A stretch of DNA of 18,622 bases, taken from the NCBI GenBank assembly GCA_023249935.1, contig JAHFBQ010000020.1:1-18622 (forward strand). The letters are read 5' to 3'. This document shows positions 6,012-13,205 of this stretch, one piece after another (the first letter of the stretch is position 1; each line of letters begins with the position of its first letter). Source of the stretch: a bacterium (GTDB taxonomy: Bacteria; Babelota; Babeliae; Babelales; RVW-14). A model generated the notes under the pieces. The model saw only the letters and a program-made list of their open reading frames with translations, did not search any database and was not told the DNA's origin. The position numbers and the translations under genes were made by a program.

Positions 6012-7796
6012 ATGTTCAAACAGGGTAAGATTCTATTATTGTTTTCGCTGGTCGTAGGTAGTCAGCTTGTGCCAGCTGGTGGCCAAGTGCTTAGTGCTAA
6101 CTGGGTTGATAAGCAGATGGCGCGTCTTACAACGCGTCAAAAAATTGCTCAGATGGTCATGGTTGCTATGAATTCGAGTCATCAGACCACGTTAGCTTCT
6201 GCGGCGTCTATGGTTGGTGATGAGGATGCGAGAAAGCTGCAATTTATCGAGCGTAAAAATGCTGTAGAGAAGATGATCGCCGAGGAAAATATTGGCGGTA
6301 TTATCTGTTTTCGTGGGGATCCAAAATCGCAAGTTGATTTGTTAACGGTGCTGCAGCAATTGAGTTTAGATTCAACCCGGTTGCCGCTTCTTGTGAGTCA
6401 GGATGCTGAGTGGGGACTGGCAATGCGGCTTTCTGACGTGCCTCGTCTACCGAGAAATATGACTCTGGGGGCCATTCAAAATAAAGAGCTGTTGCGCGTT
6501 TTTGGTAAATGGGTTGGTTATATGTGTCGTGTTGTTGGTGTGCATGTTAACTTTGCTCCGGTTGTTGATGTGAATACTAATGCAAAAAACCCGGTTATTG
6601 GTACGCGTGCGTTTCATGAGGATCCTGCGCAAGTAGGGAACAATGCATGGTACATTATCTCCGGTATGCTTGAGGAAAATATTTTACCTTGTGTAAAACA
6701 TGCACCAGGTCACGGTGATACGAGTAAAGATTCGCATAAAGATTTGCCGGTTGTTAAGCATAGCAGAGAGCGGTTAAACAGAGTTGAACTGCATCCATTT
6801 TTAAAACTTATCAAAGATTTTAAAAATAGAATCGGGTTGATGGTAGCACACATAGCGGTGCCAGCGTTGACTGGAAATGCAGATCTGCCCGCTAGCTTAT
6901 CGGATAAAGTGATTAAGGGAACGATACGTACTGATCTTGATTTCTCCGGCTTGATTTTTCCCGATGCGCTTAGTATGGGTGCGATTACAAAATATTACTC
7001 ACCAGTTGAAGCAGCATTGGCGGCATTTATTGCTGGCAACGATATTTTGCTCTATGTCGATGATGTGGGGCAGGCTATTGATGCAATTGAGGTGCTGGTT
7101 CGAGAAAATAAGGTCTATGCACAACAGCTTGATGCATCAGTGCGTCGTATTTTACAAGTAAAGCGGCAGATTATTGAGCAAGATCGCGTGATGCCTATGG
7201 ATGTTGAGCGTGATATTTTTGCCAAGGAGCCACGCATTCTTGCGTTAAAACGTACCTTGTTTGAAGAGGCGGTGACGCTCGTGCGTGATGAACGCGGTCT
7301 ATTGCCGATCACAAATGCGCAAGCTAAAGTAGGGTACATAAAAATTGGCGGTAACAAAGATTCTTTAGATGAGGTAAAAAAGCTGCGTACAGGTATCAGT
7401 ACCGGGTATGTTGGCCTTGACCAAGGGTTGCCTGAGCTTGAAGCGGTGCTAAAAACTATGGCCGATAGCAGCGTTATTATCGTTGCTATCGGCCGTGTGC
7501 ATGATCAACAAAGTCCGTATGGCAATGTGCCAGAGATCAGCCCTGTGTTGCAGCGCTTACTAAATCGTATCCATGGGGAACGTAAACCAGTAGTGTTCTC
7601 ATTGCTTGCATCACCGTATGCGCTCAAATTCTTCCAAGGCGAGTCGACATGTCTCGAGGCTTATGAAGACGACATCGATGCCGAAATCGGGGCGCTTAAG
7701 GTGATCTTTGGGCTTAGGCAGGCAAAAGGTAAGTTGCCAATAAGTTTGGTGCCCGTTGACGTTGGATCAGTTGTTAAAGTAGGGCGCAAGCGTTAG
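6012..7796 (+). CDS. nagZ: Exported beta-N-acetylglucosaminidase, GH3, two-domain NagZ
   Basis: 594 residues starting with a signal peptide (MFKQGKILLLFSLVVGSQLV). GH3 glucosaminidases remove GlcNAc from the non-reducing end of GlcNAc-MurNAc fragments. The catalytic TIM barrel (about 30-370) contains the NagZ-specific loop K-H-A-P-G-H-G-D-T-S-K-D-S-H-K-D-L-P, with the Asp240/His242 dyad as acid/base, and the nucleophile Asp318 in F-P-D-A-L-S-M-G. R-A-F and N-F-A-P-V-V-D-V-N blocks are also present. Residues about 400-594 form the extra C-terminal domain seen in the secreted Firmicutes and Bacteroidetes type and missing from the 340-residue cytoplasmic proteobacterial NagZ. It is divergent from the AmiE-like hydrolase; in other bacteria these two are adjacent or fused, which supports a joint role in peptidoglycan turnover. 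Confidence 0.93.
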   Translation: MFKQGKILLLFSLVVGSQLVPAGGQVLSANWVDKQMARLTTRQKIAQMVMVAMNSSHQTTLASAASMVGDEDARKLQFIERKNAVEKMIAEENIGGIICFRGDPKSQVDLLTVLQQLSLDSTRLPLLVSQDAEWGLAMRLSDVPRLPRNMTLGAIQNKELLRVFGKWVGYMCRVVGVHVNFAPVVDVNTNAKNPVIGTRAFHEDPAQVGNNAWYIISGMLEENILPCVKHAPGHGDTSKDSHKDLPVVKHSRERLNRVELHPFLKLIKDFKNRIGLMVAHIAVPALTGNADLPASLSDKVIKGTIRTDLDFSGLIFPDALSMGAITKYYSPVEAALAAFIAGNDILLYVDDVGQAIDAIEVLVRENKVYAQQLDASVRRILQVKRQIIEQDRVMPMDVERDIFAKEPRILALKRTLFEEAVTLVRDERGLLPITNAQAKVGYIKIGGNKDSLDEVKKLRTGISTGYVGLDQGLPELEAVLKTMADSSVIIVAIGRVHDQQSPYGNVPEISPVLQRLLNRIHGERKPVVFSLLASPYALKFFQGESTCLEAYEDDIDAEIGALKVIFGLRQAKGKLPISLVPVDVGSVVKVGRKR

Positions 7797-7807
7797 AGGT
7801 ACATGTG

Positions 7808-7924
7808 TTATACAGCAGTAGTGCCGGCGTCACGCATACTACAAGGACCAGGTTTAGGGGATGCTGTTGGTCGAGCAGTCATTCTGCTCTCTAATGCACG
7901 TCTTTGCTTTTCTAGTTCTTGTTG
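7808..7924 (-). other. In-frame 38-codon extension beyond the TAA of the 7925-8230 gene
   Basis: After the TAA at 7925-7927 the frame stays open for 38 codons, ending in TAA at 7808-7810, 11 bp from the end of nagZ. The stretch starts QQELEKQRRALESRM, continuing the charged helix that the gene ends with (NNQYRERKK), and then turns Pro/Thr-rich. The codon lost to the stop could have been CAA by one transition. No ribosome-binding site precedes an internal start. Confidence 0.55.
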
Positions 7925-8230
7925 TTACTTTTTTCTTTCACGATATTGATTATTGATGAATGTAATAAGTTCCTCTCTTGTTATTACAAGATCGAGATTT
8001 GTTCCTTCTTTTTTTATTAAGCCATTGGTTAGAAGGTACTCGATTGTATCATCATCAAATTCGAGATTGGGGTCAGATAGCAGGCGGCGTAAATTTTCGA
8101 ATTTTACGGGCTCATGGGTTTGCATGATGCGTAGTTTTTCGGTGATTGACAGTCCTGCTGCGCTGTAGGCGGTGTCAGTAGAAACACACAATACAAGTAT
8201 TCCTAGAATGCTTAACAGTAATTTTTTCAT
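7925..8230 (-). CDS. Small secreted single-repeat protein, possibly truncated
   Basis: 101 residues: signal peptide MKKLLLSILGILVLCVSTDT ending near A-Y-S-A, then a single copy of the roughly 60-residue repeat that this gene cluster shares (about 34-93). The repeat has a first helix with P-V-K-F-E-N-L-R-R-L-L, a middle E-F-D-D-D-T-I-E-Y-L-L, then N-G-L-I and a final I-T-R-E-E-L-I-T-F-I helix. No catalytic motif is seen. TAGGATATTGTT precedes the ATG, and only 32 bp separate it from the upstream gene, so it is the last gene of an operon with 8263-8703 and 8715-9401. Coding-like sequence continues in frame past its stop (7808-7924), so the original product was probably about 140 residues. Confidence 0.75.
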   Translation of the reverse strand: MKKLLLSILGILVLCVSTDTAYSAAGLSITEKLRIMQTHEPVKFENLRRLLSDPNLEFDDDTIEYLLTNGLIKKEGTNLDLVITREELITFINNQYRERKK

Positions 8231-8262
8231 AACAATATCCTAGAATAAAAATCGCTTGCAAG

Positions 8263-8703
8263 TTACTTTCTTTGTTGGTTACTTAGGGTCTCTTCTTCTA
8301 GTAGTCGTCGAAGTATTTCTTGTAAATGCGCAAGATATTTGTGTGCTTTTTCTCGTCCTTGTATGTACTGTTTTTCTTCGGTAAAAAAAATATCGCGCAT
8401 CAACACTTCTAGATATTCTATGAAACCCTGTATTGTTAACTCGTTCACTTCAAGGTACTCACGTGTTAAGGGGCTGCAGTTGAGGCAACCATCCACGAAT
8501 AACGGCTTATGGCTTGTTACCAGATCGTACAAATCATTGAATTTCTTACTCTCATATTTGTACATAATGGTAAATGGACTTTGCTGAGTAGAAACTTGAG
8601 TTTTTTGCTGAGATTTTGCGCGTTGTGCTCCAAAAGCAATATCAGTACCAGTGACAAGAAATAAGGTAAGTCCGCTTAAAAAGCTACATAATAATTTTTT
8701 CAT
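8263..8703 (-). CDS. Small secreted repeat-family protein
   Basis: 146 residues with a signal peptide (MKKLLCSFLSGLTLFLVTGT, cleavage likely after A-F-G-A) that closely resembles those of its two neighbours, which points to tandem duplication. A diverged copy of the cluster repeat is visible at about 45-106: I-M-Y-K-Y-E-S-K-K-F-N-D-L-Y-D-L-V, then S-P-L-T-R-E-Y-L and I-E-Y-L-E-V-L-M-R-D-I. The last 40 residues form a charged helix. Two Cys (73, 76) lie in C-L-N-C. The ATG has AGAGGAAAC upstream; that site overlaps the stop of the preceding gene, 11 bp away, so the genes are transcribed together. Confidence 0.8.
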   Translation of the reverse strand: MKKLLCSFLSGLTLFLVTGTDIAFGAQRAKSQQKTQVSTQQSPFTIMYKYESKKFNDLYDLVTSHKPLFVDGCLNCSPLTREYLEVNELTIQGFIEYLEVLMRDIFFTEEKQYIQGREKAHKYLAHLQEILRRLLEEETLSNQQRK

Positions 8704-8714
8704 AAAGTTTCCTC

Positions 8715-9401
8715 TTAGAAGCTATCGTCGTCCGTAGGGGCGGTTGTGGCTTCTGGTCTACGACACGAAGTTAGGGCTTTTATGGATAAAGTGCTACTAT
8801 GATTGCTTTGTACAGCGTTGATTGCATCTTCAATAGAAGATCGCTCTGTAGCTGTTATCTTGTCGGGAGAGTCTATAAGTAAGTAGCTTGTGCGTAGTGT
8901 TAAAAAGTGTTCAGCCGTTAATCCTGTGTACTTGTGACCAGCTGTTTTTAAACGATGCAGAAAATCCGCAATGCAAAGCTGGAAAAACAAATCATTGGCA
9001 TCAAAGAAATCGTCATCTTGCTCTACCATGTCAAGAACAATATCACGCATCAGCTTCGCTGAGCCGCCTTGTGCGTTAATGAAACCAAGAGTAGCAAGAA
9101 ATTCTTGAGCCTCTGGCGCAAATGAGTACCTTGGAATTGCGCAGTGTATGTACAGAGCTCGTAATATCTCTGGTTTATCTGTGAGCATCTTAGTTAAGGT
9201 TGCATGAATGTGCGCGATAGGTGGGATAGTTCTTATTCTGACTGTATCGGGATCGATAGACCCAGTGCCTGCAGCGGGGGTTGCTTGTGGTTGTTGTTCA
9301 GCACAAAGCGCTTGTAGGCGCCTCGCCGCTCCAAATGCATCATTATTATGTAGGACAAGTAACGAGAGAAGGCCTAAGCAGCTTACGATTAGTTTTTTCA
9401 T
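8715..9401 (-). CDS. Secreted protein with two cluster repeats
   Basis: 228 residues. Signal peptide MKKLIVSCLGLLSLLVLHNN up to A-F-G-A, a Pro/Ala/Thr linker (35-60), then two repeat copies: about 66-128 (K-P-E-I-L-R-A-L-Y-I-H-C, Y-S-F-A-P-E-A-Q-E-F-L, K-L-M-R-D-I-V-L-D-M) and about 145-198 (Y-T-G-L-T-A-E-H-F-L, S-Y-L-L-I-D-S, S-S-I-E-D-A-I). The first copy aligns well with residues 330-392 of the next gene upstream (P-D-I-F-R-S-L-L-V-Y-C-K, then P-D-I-E-I-I-L-E-L-M). The tail is acidic. The best ribosome-binding site, GGGAG eleven bases before the ATG, is part of the hairpin at 9412-9463. No function can be assigned; it is probably an exported, possibly host-directed protein. Confidence 0.8.
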   Translation of the reverse strand: MKKLIVSCLGLLSLLVLHNNDAFGAARRLQALCAEQQPQATPAAGTGSIDPDTVRIRTIPPIAHIHATLTKMLTDKPEILRALYIHCAIPRYSFAPEAQEFLATLGFINAQGGSAKLMRDIVLDMVEQDDDFFDANDLFFQLCIADFLHRLKTAGHKYTGLTAEHFLTLRTSYLLIDSPDKITATERSSIEDAINAVQSNHSSTLSIKALTSCRRPEATTAPTDDDSF

Positions 9402-9411
9402 GGTAAAAAAG

Positions 9412-9463
9412 ACTCCCTGATTGTGATATAAAAGTGCAACATTCTATATCACAATCAGGGAGT
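9412..9463 (-). terminator. Long hairpin terminator containing the ribosome-binding site of the next gene
   Basis: Two 19-base arms, 9412-9430 and 9445-9463, are perfectly complementary around a 14-base loop. Read on the minus strand the stem is followed by TCTTTTTTA, the form of an intrinsic terminator for the 9511-10995 gene, whose stop is 48 bp upstream. The GGGAG ribosome-binding site of the 8715-9401 gene lies in the 3' arm. Confidence 0.8.
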
Positions 9464-9510
9464 TTGTCTTCAATTTCTATGAAATATTACTACCAGAAGG
9501 GTTGATCGGG

Positions 9511-10995
9511 TTACTCCGGTATTCTTATTGCTGCCAGTAGCATTGCAAGCTCTCCTGGCGTGAGTGTGTCAGGGTGTGCAATAAGTTTGTAGTTGTAATG
9601 TAAGACAGCAAGCACGGTATCATTGGTTTCCTGTTCTCTCGTGCTGACAGCTGCTTTACAGCGTTGGCAGTACCAATGAGTTGCTGGTAAGCGGTAGGTG
9701 ATGTCAACTTGATGGGGAGCATCTACATGGATGAGATCAGCCAGCTGGGGGAAATTGGTTCTAAAATCTATAACTTTTTCACTCATTACCCAATCTTCTC
9801 CGTCCAAGATACTGCTAGGCAGAAACTCAGGCATAAGTTCCAAAATTATTTCTATATCTGGTTTACGTAGAGATCCATTAGAGTCTGTAAGCAGGTAGTC
9901 AGGAGTTTGTAGCTGTTCTAAGACGGTAGGCGGAAATTTGTACCCCTCGACATTCTTGCAATAAACGAGCAGTGATCGAAATATGTCTGGAGCAAGTTGT
10001 TTTGTCTTAGCAAGAAAGGTACGTAAAAACTGAGTGCGAGCGAGCTTGCGATCTTTTCTTTCAGGTCTGGTATTCGTTGAGCAACAACCAAACAGGCCTC
10101 TGAATGGAGCATGGTTGGTTTTCTGTGCGGTATCAGTATCTTGCTTTGGTATATGAGTAGCAAGAAGGATGAGTTCCACCTCTTTTAATTTAATTGAATC
10201 TTCTCTTTTTATAAGTCTACAGCGGTATAAAAAGTCTAGTAATTCTGGTTGTGCAGATAAAGCTTCTATGCTGTGTTCTTTGTATGCGGCGGTGAGAGGT
10301 TCAATGACTGCTGGGTTTGTGCTAAAGCACGCAAATACTGTTGTTGTAAATACAAGGAGTTGATCAACAACGAGTACAATGTTCTGGATATCCTTTAGCG
10401 AAATACCGTCAGCTTTTTCTGTAAGCTCATATTCGTCAGATAGTAAGCTCACTGTCATGTCAGGAATATTGTAAATACTGCGATCTCTTAGGGCTTTCTT
10501 GAGGCATGGGATAACCTGTGGATAGCGTATCATTAAATCAAGAACTGTTTTTCTAAATCGTGCTTCCTTCCCGGCGGTGTCCAGCCCGATTTGCTCTAAG
10601 AAAAGTCTTTTAGCGTCAGGTTTTAGCCTGCCATATTCATCAAGAAGCTTGTAGCGATTCAGTATCATCATGACACCTTCAGACGCATAATAAGCGGCAT
10701 TTTTACACAGTACATAGATTTGGAGAATGACGGGGGGCGCAAATGTTTCAATAACTTTATTTACGCCAGCGCCAATATAACCTAGAACCTCGTTTGTACG
10801 TTCTGCGGTTGCGCCAGAACATCCACAGCAGTTGATAAAACAGCATGGCAAGCAACCGCTTGGTTGAACTTTTTCTTCTACAGGCTCTCGATCAGCGAGT
10901 CTTCCTTTTAAGTTGGAGTGTGCCCCATGAAGTGGTGAGAAGACTGTAACTGACGCAGAAAATAGTATTGATACGATAAAAATATTTTTTTTCAT
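9511..10995 (-). CDS. Large secreted multi-repeat protein with Cys motif
   Basis: 494 residues starting at ATG behind GGAGGGGG. The signal peptide (MKKNIFIVSILFSASVTVFS) and a short charged linker lead to a Cys knot-like cluster, C-L-P-C-C-F-I-N-C-C-G-C (48-59), followed by a Gly-containing hydrophobic stretch (70-100). At least three further copies of the cluster repeat follow: about 150-215, 221-284 and 324-392, with a fourth, looser one at 408-491 that contains C-Q-R-C (443-446). Each has a first helix ending in a dileucine-like pair, a central E-x-L or D-x-L element, a turn with D/N/G, and a last helix of the kind D-I-Q-N-I-V-L. A second C-C pair (304-305) sits between copies 2 and 3. It is the founder-sized member of the four-gene array and has its own promoter and terminator. 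Unknown function. Confidence 0.82.
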   Translation of the reverse strand: MKKNIFIVSILFSASVTVFSPLHGAHSNLKGRLADREPVEEKVQPSGCLPCCFINCCGCSGATAERTNEVLGYIGAGVNKVIETFAPPVILQIYVLCKNAAYYASEGVMMILNRYKLLDEYGRLKPDAKRLFLEQIGLDTAGKEARFRKTVLDLMIRYPQVIPCLKKALRDRSIYNIPDMTVSLLSDEYELTEKADGISLKDIQNIVLVVDQLLVFTTTVFACFSTNPAVIEPLTAAYKEHSIEALSAQPELLDFLYRCRLIKREDSIKLKEVELILLATHIPKQDTDTAQKTNHAPFRGLFGCCSTNTRPERKDRKLARTQFLRTFLAKTKQLAPDIFRSLLVYCKNVEGYKFPPTVLEQLQTPDYLLTDSNGSLRKPDIEIILELMPEFLPSSILDGEDWVMSEKVIDFRTNFPQLADLIHVDAPHQVDITYRLPATHWYCQRCKAAVSTREQETNDTVLAVLHYNYKLIAHPDTLTPGELAMLLAAIRIPE

Positions 10996-11015
10996 AAAAT
11001 CCCCCTCCGCTCAAT

Positions 11016-11043
11016 TCTATAGGGTGAAAGGGGAAAGCTTCAA
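11016..11043 (-). promoter_or_regulatory. Promoter of the 9511-10995 gene
   Basis: Minus-strand -35 TTGAAG (11038-11043), a 16-bp spacer and TATAGA (11016-11021), about 20 bases before the ATG; TAGAAT two bases on gives an alternative -10. Confidence 0.6.
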
Positions 11044-11067
11044 TCAAGGATGAAGTTTGGTTGAAAA

Positions 11068-11084
11068 GCCTGTAAGAATCAGGC
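11068..11084 (-). terminator. Short hairpin over the stop of the 11079 gene
   Basis: GCCTG and CAGGC pair around a seven-base loop, followed on the minus strand by TTTTC. The stem is only 5 bp and includes the stop codon, so it is at best a weak terminator. Confidence 0.35.
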
Positions 11085-12320
11085 AATGATTGGTTTTTTT
11101 CGCTTGGCGACAAAATGCTGCAGTTTTTCTGTTACTAAGCTTAGGGTTGGCTGCCAGTTTTTATTAGGAGCCTGCTGAATTTTCCTGAAATGATCAAACC
11201 ATACGGTACGGTTTTTGTCCCAGTGGCTTAACCAACGCCAATCATTTTGTACAGGCGTTAAAAACCATGTTTTTTTGTGTAATGCACCGGCGAGAGCTGC
11301 AAGGTCGGCATCTGCAGTGATCAATACATCAAGATTTTCAATGGCTGCAGCGATGTCTGTAAAATCTTTAAGTTCATCGCCAAGGTTAATAAATTTTGTG
11401 TCAGCGGGACTTGTAGAGCTACCGCCACGTTGGAGAAGGTAAACTTTAATGCCAGGGATGTTGTTGAGTGGTGAAAAAAGGGCTAATGGAATTCCGGTTT
11501 CTTTTGCCGCTGGTCTGATCATGCTTGGTTGCCATGCAATACCGATTTTGATGTCATTGTTGTTAAAAAATCCTTTACGCATAAGTGTGGCTTTATCACT
11601 ACTTACTTTGAGATATGCCGTATGAGGATTTAGTTGTTCGCGCGTCATGCCGAGGTAGTGTTGCAGGCTGAGCAATGAGACGTGATAATCAACATCCAAA
11701 TCAACGAGATTTGTTTGGTTGTTACAGAGTGTTATGCCAAGATTTGCCCCTTTAATGAGGGAGAAAATTGCTTCTTGGGGTTTGAAATAGACTTTTTCAG
11801 CCTTTTCTTTAAGTGCCGGGAGGAAGCGGCAAAACATAATGGTTTCAGCAAAGCCTTTTTCTGAGTACACAAATATTTTTTTGTCTTTTAAATCTTGACC
11901 AGTCCATTCAACTCCTTTGCTCGGGCGTGCAGCAAGGGCGCGAACCGGTTGCTTGCCGCCAGCGTATAAGCGATGTTCGAGAAAATCTGGGTTGATGGCC
12001 ATAGCCTGTGCATAAATTTTGAGTGCTTCATCTGGCTGATTGTTGAGTTCGTATGTGGTGCCTAAGCGATCGTAGCCCTCAAGCCATGTTGGTCGCGTGG
12101 CAATGGTTTCATGGTATGAGCGTATTGCTTTGCTAAAATCGCCGCGCTTGAGAGCTGCCCCGCCGATGTCATGGTAAATTTTACTGACGTCTTCAAGAAA
12201 AAGTTCTTGAGGGTAGAGCTCGGTGTCATGTGAGATAGTCTTGGTGTTGGCAAAAAAGTTCCACCAGGTGAAGGCAGCAACACCGAATATAAGCATTGAC
12301 CAGTGAAACCTATTCATCAT
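11079..12320 (-). CDS. Membrane-anchored TPR protein with degenerate glycosyltransferase-like domain
   Basis: About 413 residues. A membrane helix or uncleaved signal (about 5-24, W-S-M-L-I-F-G-V-A-A-F) is followed by two TPR units (about 47-80 and 81-114, the second ending A-I-N-P-D). The rest resembles the GT-B domain of TPR-linked glycosyltransferases related to GT9/GT41: the W-T-G-Q-D-L opening, K-I-G-I-A-W-Q-P-S, the L-F-S-P-L and L-L-Q-R-G segments, N-L-D-V-L-I-T-A-D, L-A-G-A-L, and the N-D-W-R-W-L block. Two normally conserved spots have changed: E-Q-G-x-G-D-T reads E-K-G-F-A-E-T and the His of D-T-x-x-A-H-L-A-G-A is Ala, so activity is doubtful. The start is uncertain: ATGs at 12329, 12320 and 12317; I prefer 12320 because GGA lies eight bases before it. 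Confidence 0.78.
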   Translation of the reverse strand: MMNRFHWSMLIFGVAAFTWWNFFANTKTISHDTELYPQELFLEDVSKIYHDIGGAALKRGDFSKAIRSYHETIATRPTWLEGYDRLGTTYELNNQPDEALKIYAQAMAINPDFLEHRLYAGGKQPVRALAARPSKGVEWTGQDLKDKKIFVYSEKGFAETIMFCRFLPALKEKAEKVYFKPQEAIFSLIKGANLGITLCNNQTNLVDLDVDYHVSLLSLQHYLGMTREQLNPHTAYLKVSSDKATLMRKGFFNNNDIKIGIAWQPSMIRPAAKETGIPLALFSPLNNIPGIKVYLLQRGGSSTSPADTKFINLGDELKDFTDIAAAIENLDVLITADADLAALAGALHKKTWFLTPVQNDWRWLSHWDKNRTVWFDHFRKIQQAPNKNWQPTLSLVTEKLQHFVAKRKKPIIA

Positions 12321-12387
12321 GACGGACATCCAAAGCAAACAAACCTTTAAATATTACCAATGATCAGATACGTAGATGCAGAAAATT

Positions 12388-12415
12388 ATTCTACTAAAAC
12401 TCATCGAAATGACAA
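12388..12415 (-). promoter_or_regulatory. Promoter of the TPR/glycosyltransferase-like gene
   Basis: Minus-strand -35 TTGTCA (12410-12415), a 16-bp spacer and TAGAAT (12388-12393), each matching five of six consensus positions; the leader would be about 60 bases. No clear terminator separates it from the gene at 12442. Confidence 0.6.
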
Positions 12416-12441
12416 TCGGTACCGAGGTACCATGAAAATTA

Positions 12442-13110
12442 TCAAGAAGGAAGCAACTTTTTGAGGCCAAGTGCTATTGAATTGCCAATCTGAACTAATT
12501 GGCTGTTTTTATTCAGGGCAACTTCGATCTGAATTACAGGGTGTCTGATACCGCGAAGGTTGGCTAGAGGTATGCCGACTGGATCTTTAGTATCAAGAAA
12601 TTGTTCTGCGTGGGTGCGTAACTCTGTGGCAAAGGTGTTGGCAAGTACTTTACTCTGTCCAAAGTTAAGCAGGTAGACATCTTCAAGTGGGACTGGAGTT
12701 AGTGGTGCAAGTGGTCGCTTGATTTGGTCGGTTAATGGGTTGTAGCAACGAAAAAAGAGATGGCACGAGGGCTTAACTTCTTTGCTGCTACTGGCGGTTA
12801 ACTGAATGACAATGGCCTTGTTGATCTGATTGATGTTATTTAAGACGGCGAGTGGATCTTTTTTCTTCTGTCCTGCTGGGTTGACGATGAACACTTCTAC
12901 TGGGGTATCATTTTGGGTGAGTTGGGTACTAATCTGTTCAGCTAGCTGAAGCGAGATGCTGCGTTCAGTGCTGTCGCCCGCCACGGTGCGTCCAGGGTGT
13001 TTATTTGTACCAAATGTTTGCAAAAGTAGGACAGGCATCTCTGACTCTGTGCAGTGGAGGGTGGTGAAGGAAAGGGCAAGGAATAGGGGGATGATTTTAA
13101 AGAGATTCAT
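12442..13110 (-). CDS. Secreted degenerate amidase_3-like protein
   Basis: 222 residues with a signal peptide (MNLFKIIPLFLALSFTTLHC); Cys20 could be a lipidated Cys but the preceding residues fit a lipobox poorly. The order of elements follows zinc N-acetylmuramoyl-L-alanine amidases (amidase_3, AmiC/CwlV): an opening strand with G-T-N-K-H-P-G-R where G-H-G-G is expected, S-T-E-R-S-I-S-L-Q-L-A (Glu49 matching the zinc-ligand Glu of E-K-x-x-x-L), N-Q-I-N-K-A-I-V-I-Q-L-T-A-S-S matching A-N-x-x-x-A-D-x-x-I-S-I-H-A-N-S but without the His, and R-H-P-V-I-Q-I-E-V-A-L-N-K-N matching the P-A-V-L-V-E-x-G-F-x-S-N end with the catalytic Glu196. Loss of two His ligands suggests a non-catalytic, perhaps glycan-binding, relative. 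This is my own alignment by eye. AGGAG lies twelve bases before the ATG. Confidence 0.65.
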   Translation of the reverse strand: MNLFKIIPLFLALSFTTLHCTESEMPVLLLQTFGTNKHPGRTVAGDSTERSISLQLAEQISTQLTQNDTPVEVFIVNPAGQKKKDPLAVLNNINQINKAIVIQLTASSSKEVKPSCHLFFRCYNPLTDQIKRPLAPLTPVPLEDVYLLNFGQSKVLANTFATELRTHAEQFLDTKDPVGIPLANLRGIRHPVIQIEVALNKNSQLVQIGNSIALGLKKLLPS

Positions 13111-13150
13111 AGTATTTTATTACTCCTAGAGGGTAGGGATGATTCACCCC

Positions 13151-13179
13151 AGTATGCCTTTCCCTAAGCATCAATGCAA
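13151..13179 (-). promoter_or_regulatory. Possible promoter of the 12442-13110 gene
   Basis: Minus-strand TTGCAT (13174-13179), 17 bp and CATACT (13151-13156), about 35 bases before the ATG. The same GGCATACT word serves as -10 on the plus strand for acs. Confidence 0.4.
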
Positions 13180-13205
13180 TGACAGGAAAAAAACTTGCGT
13201 AGCCA

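Noticed and set aside
12418..12433. Two GGTACC sites two bases apart, forming a possible hairpin
   Set aside because: The loop would be two bases and no T run follows; probably chance.
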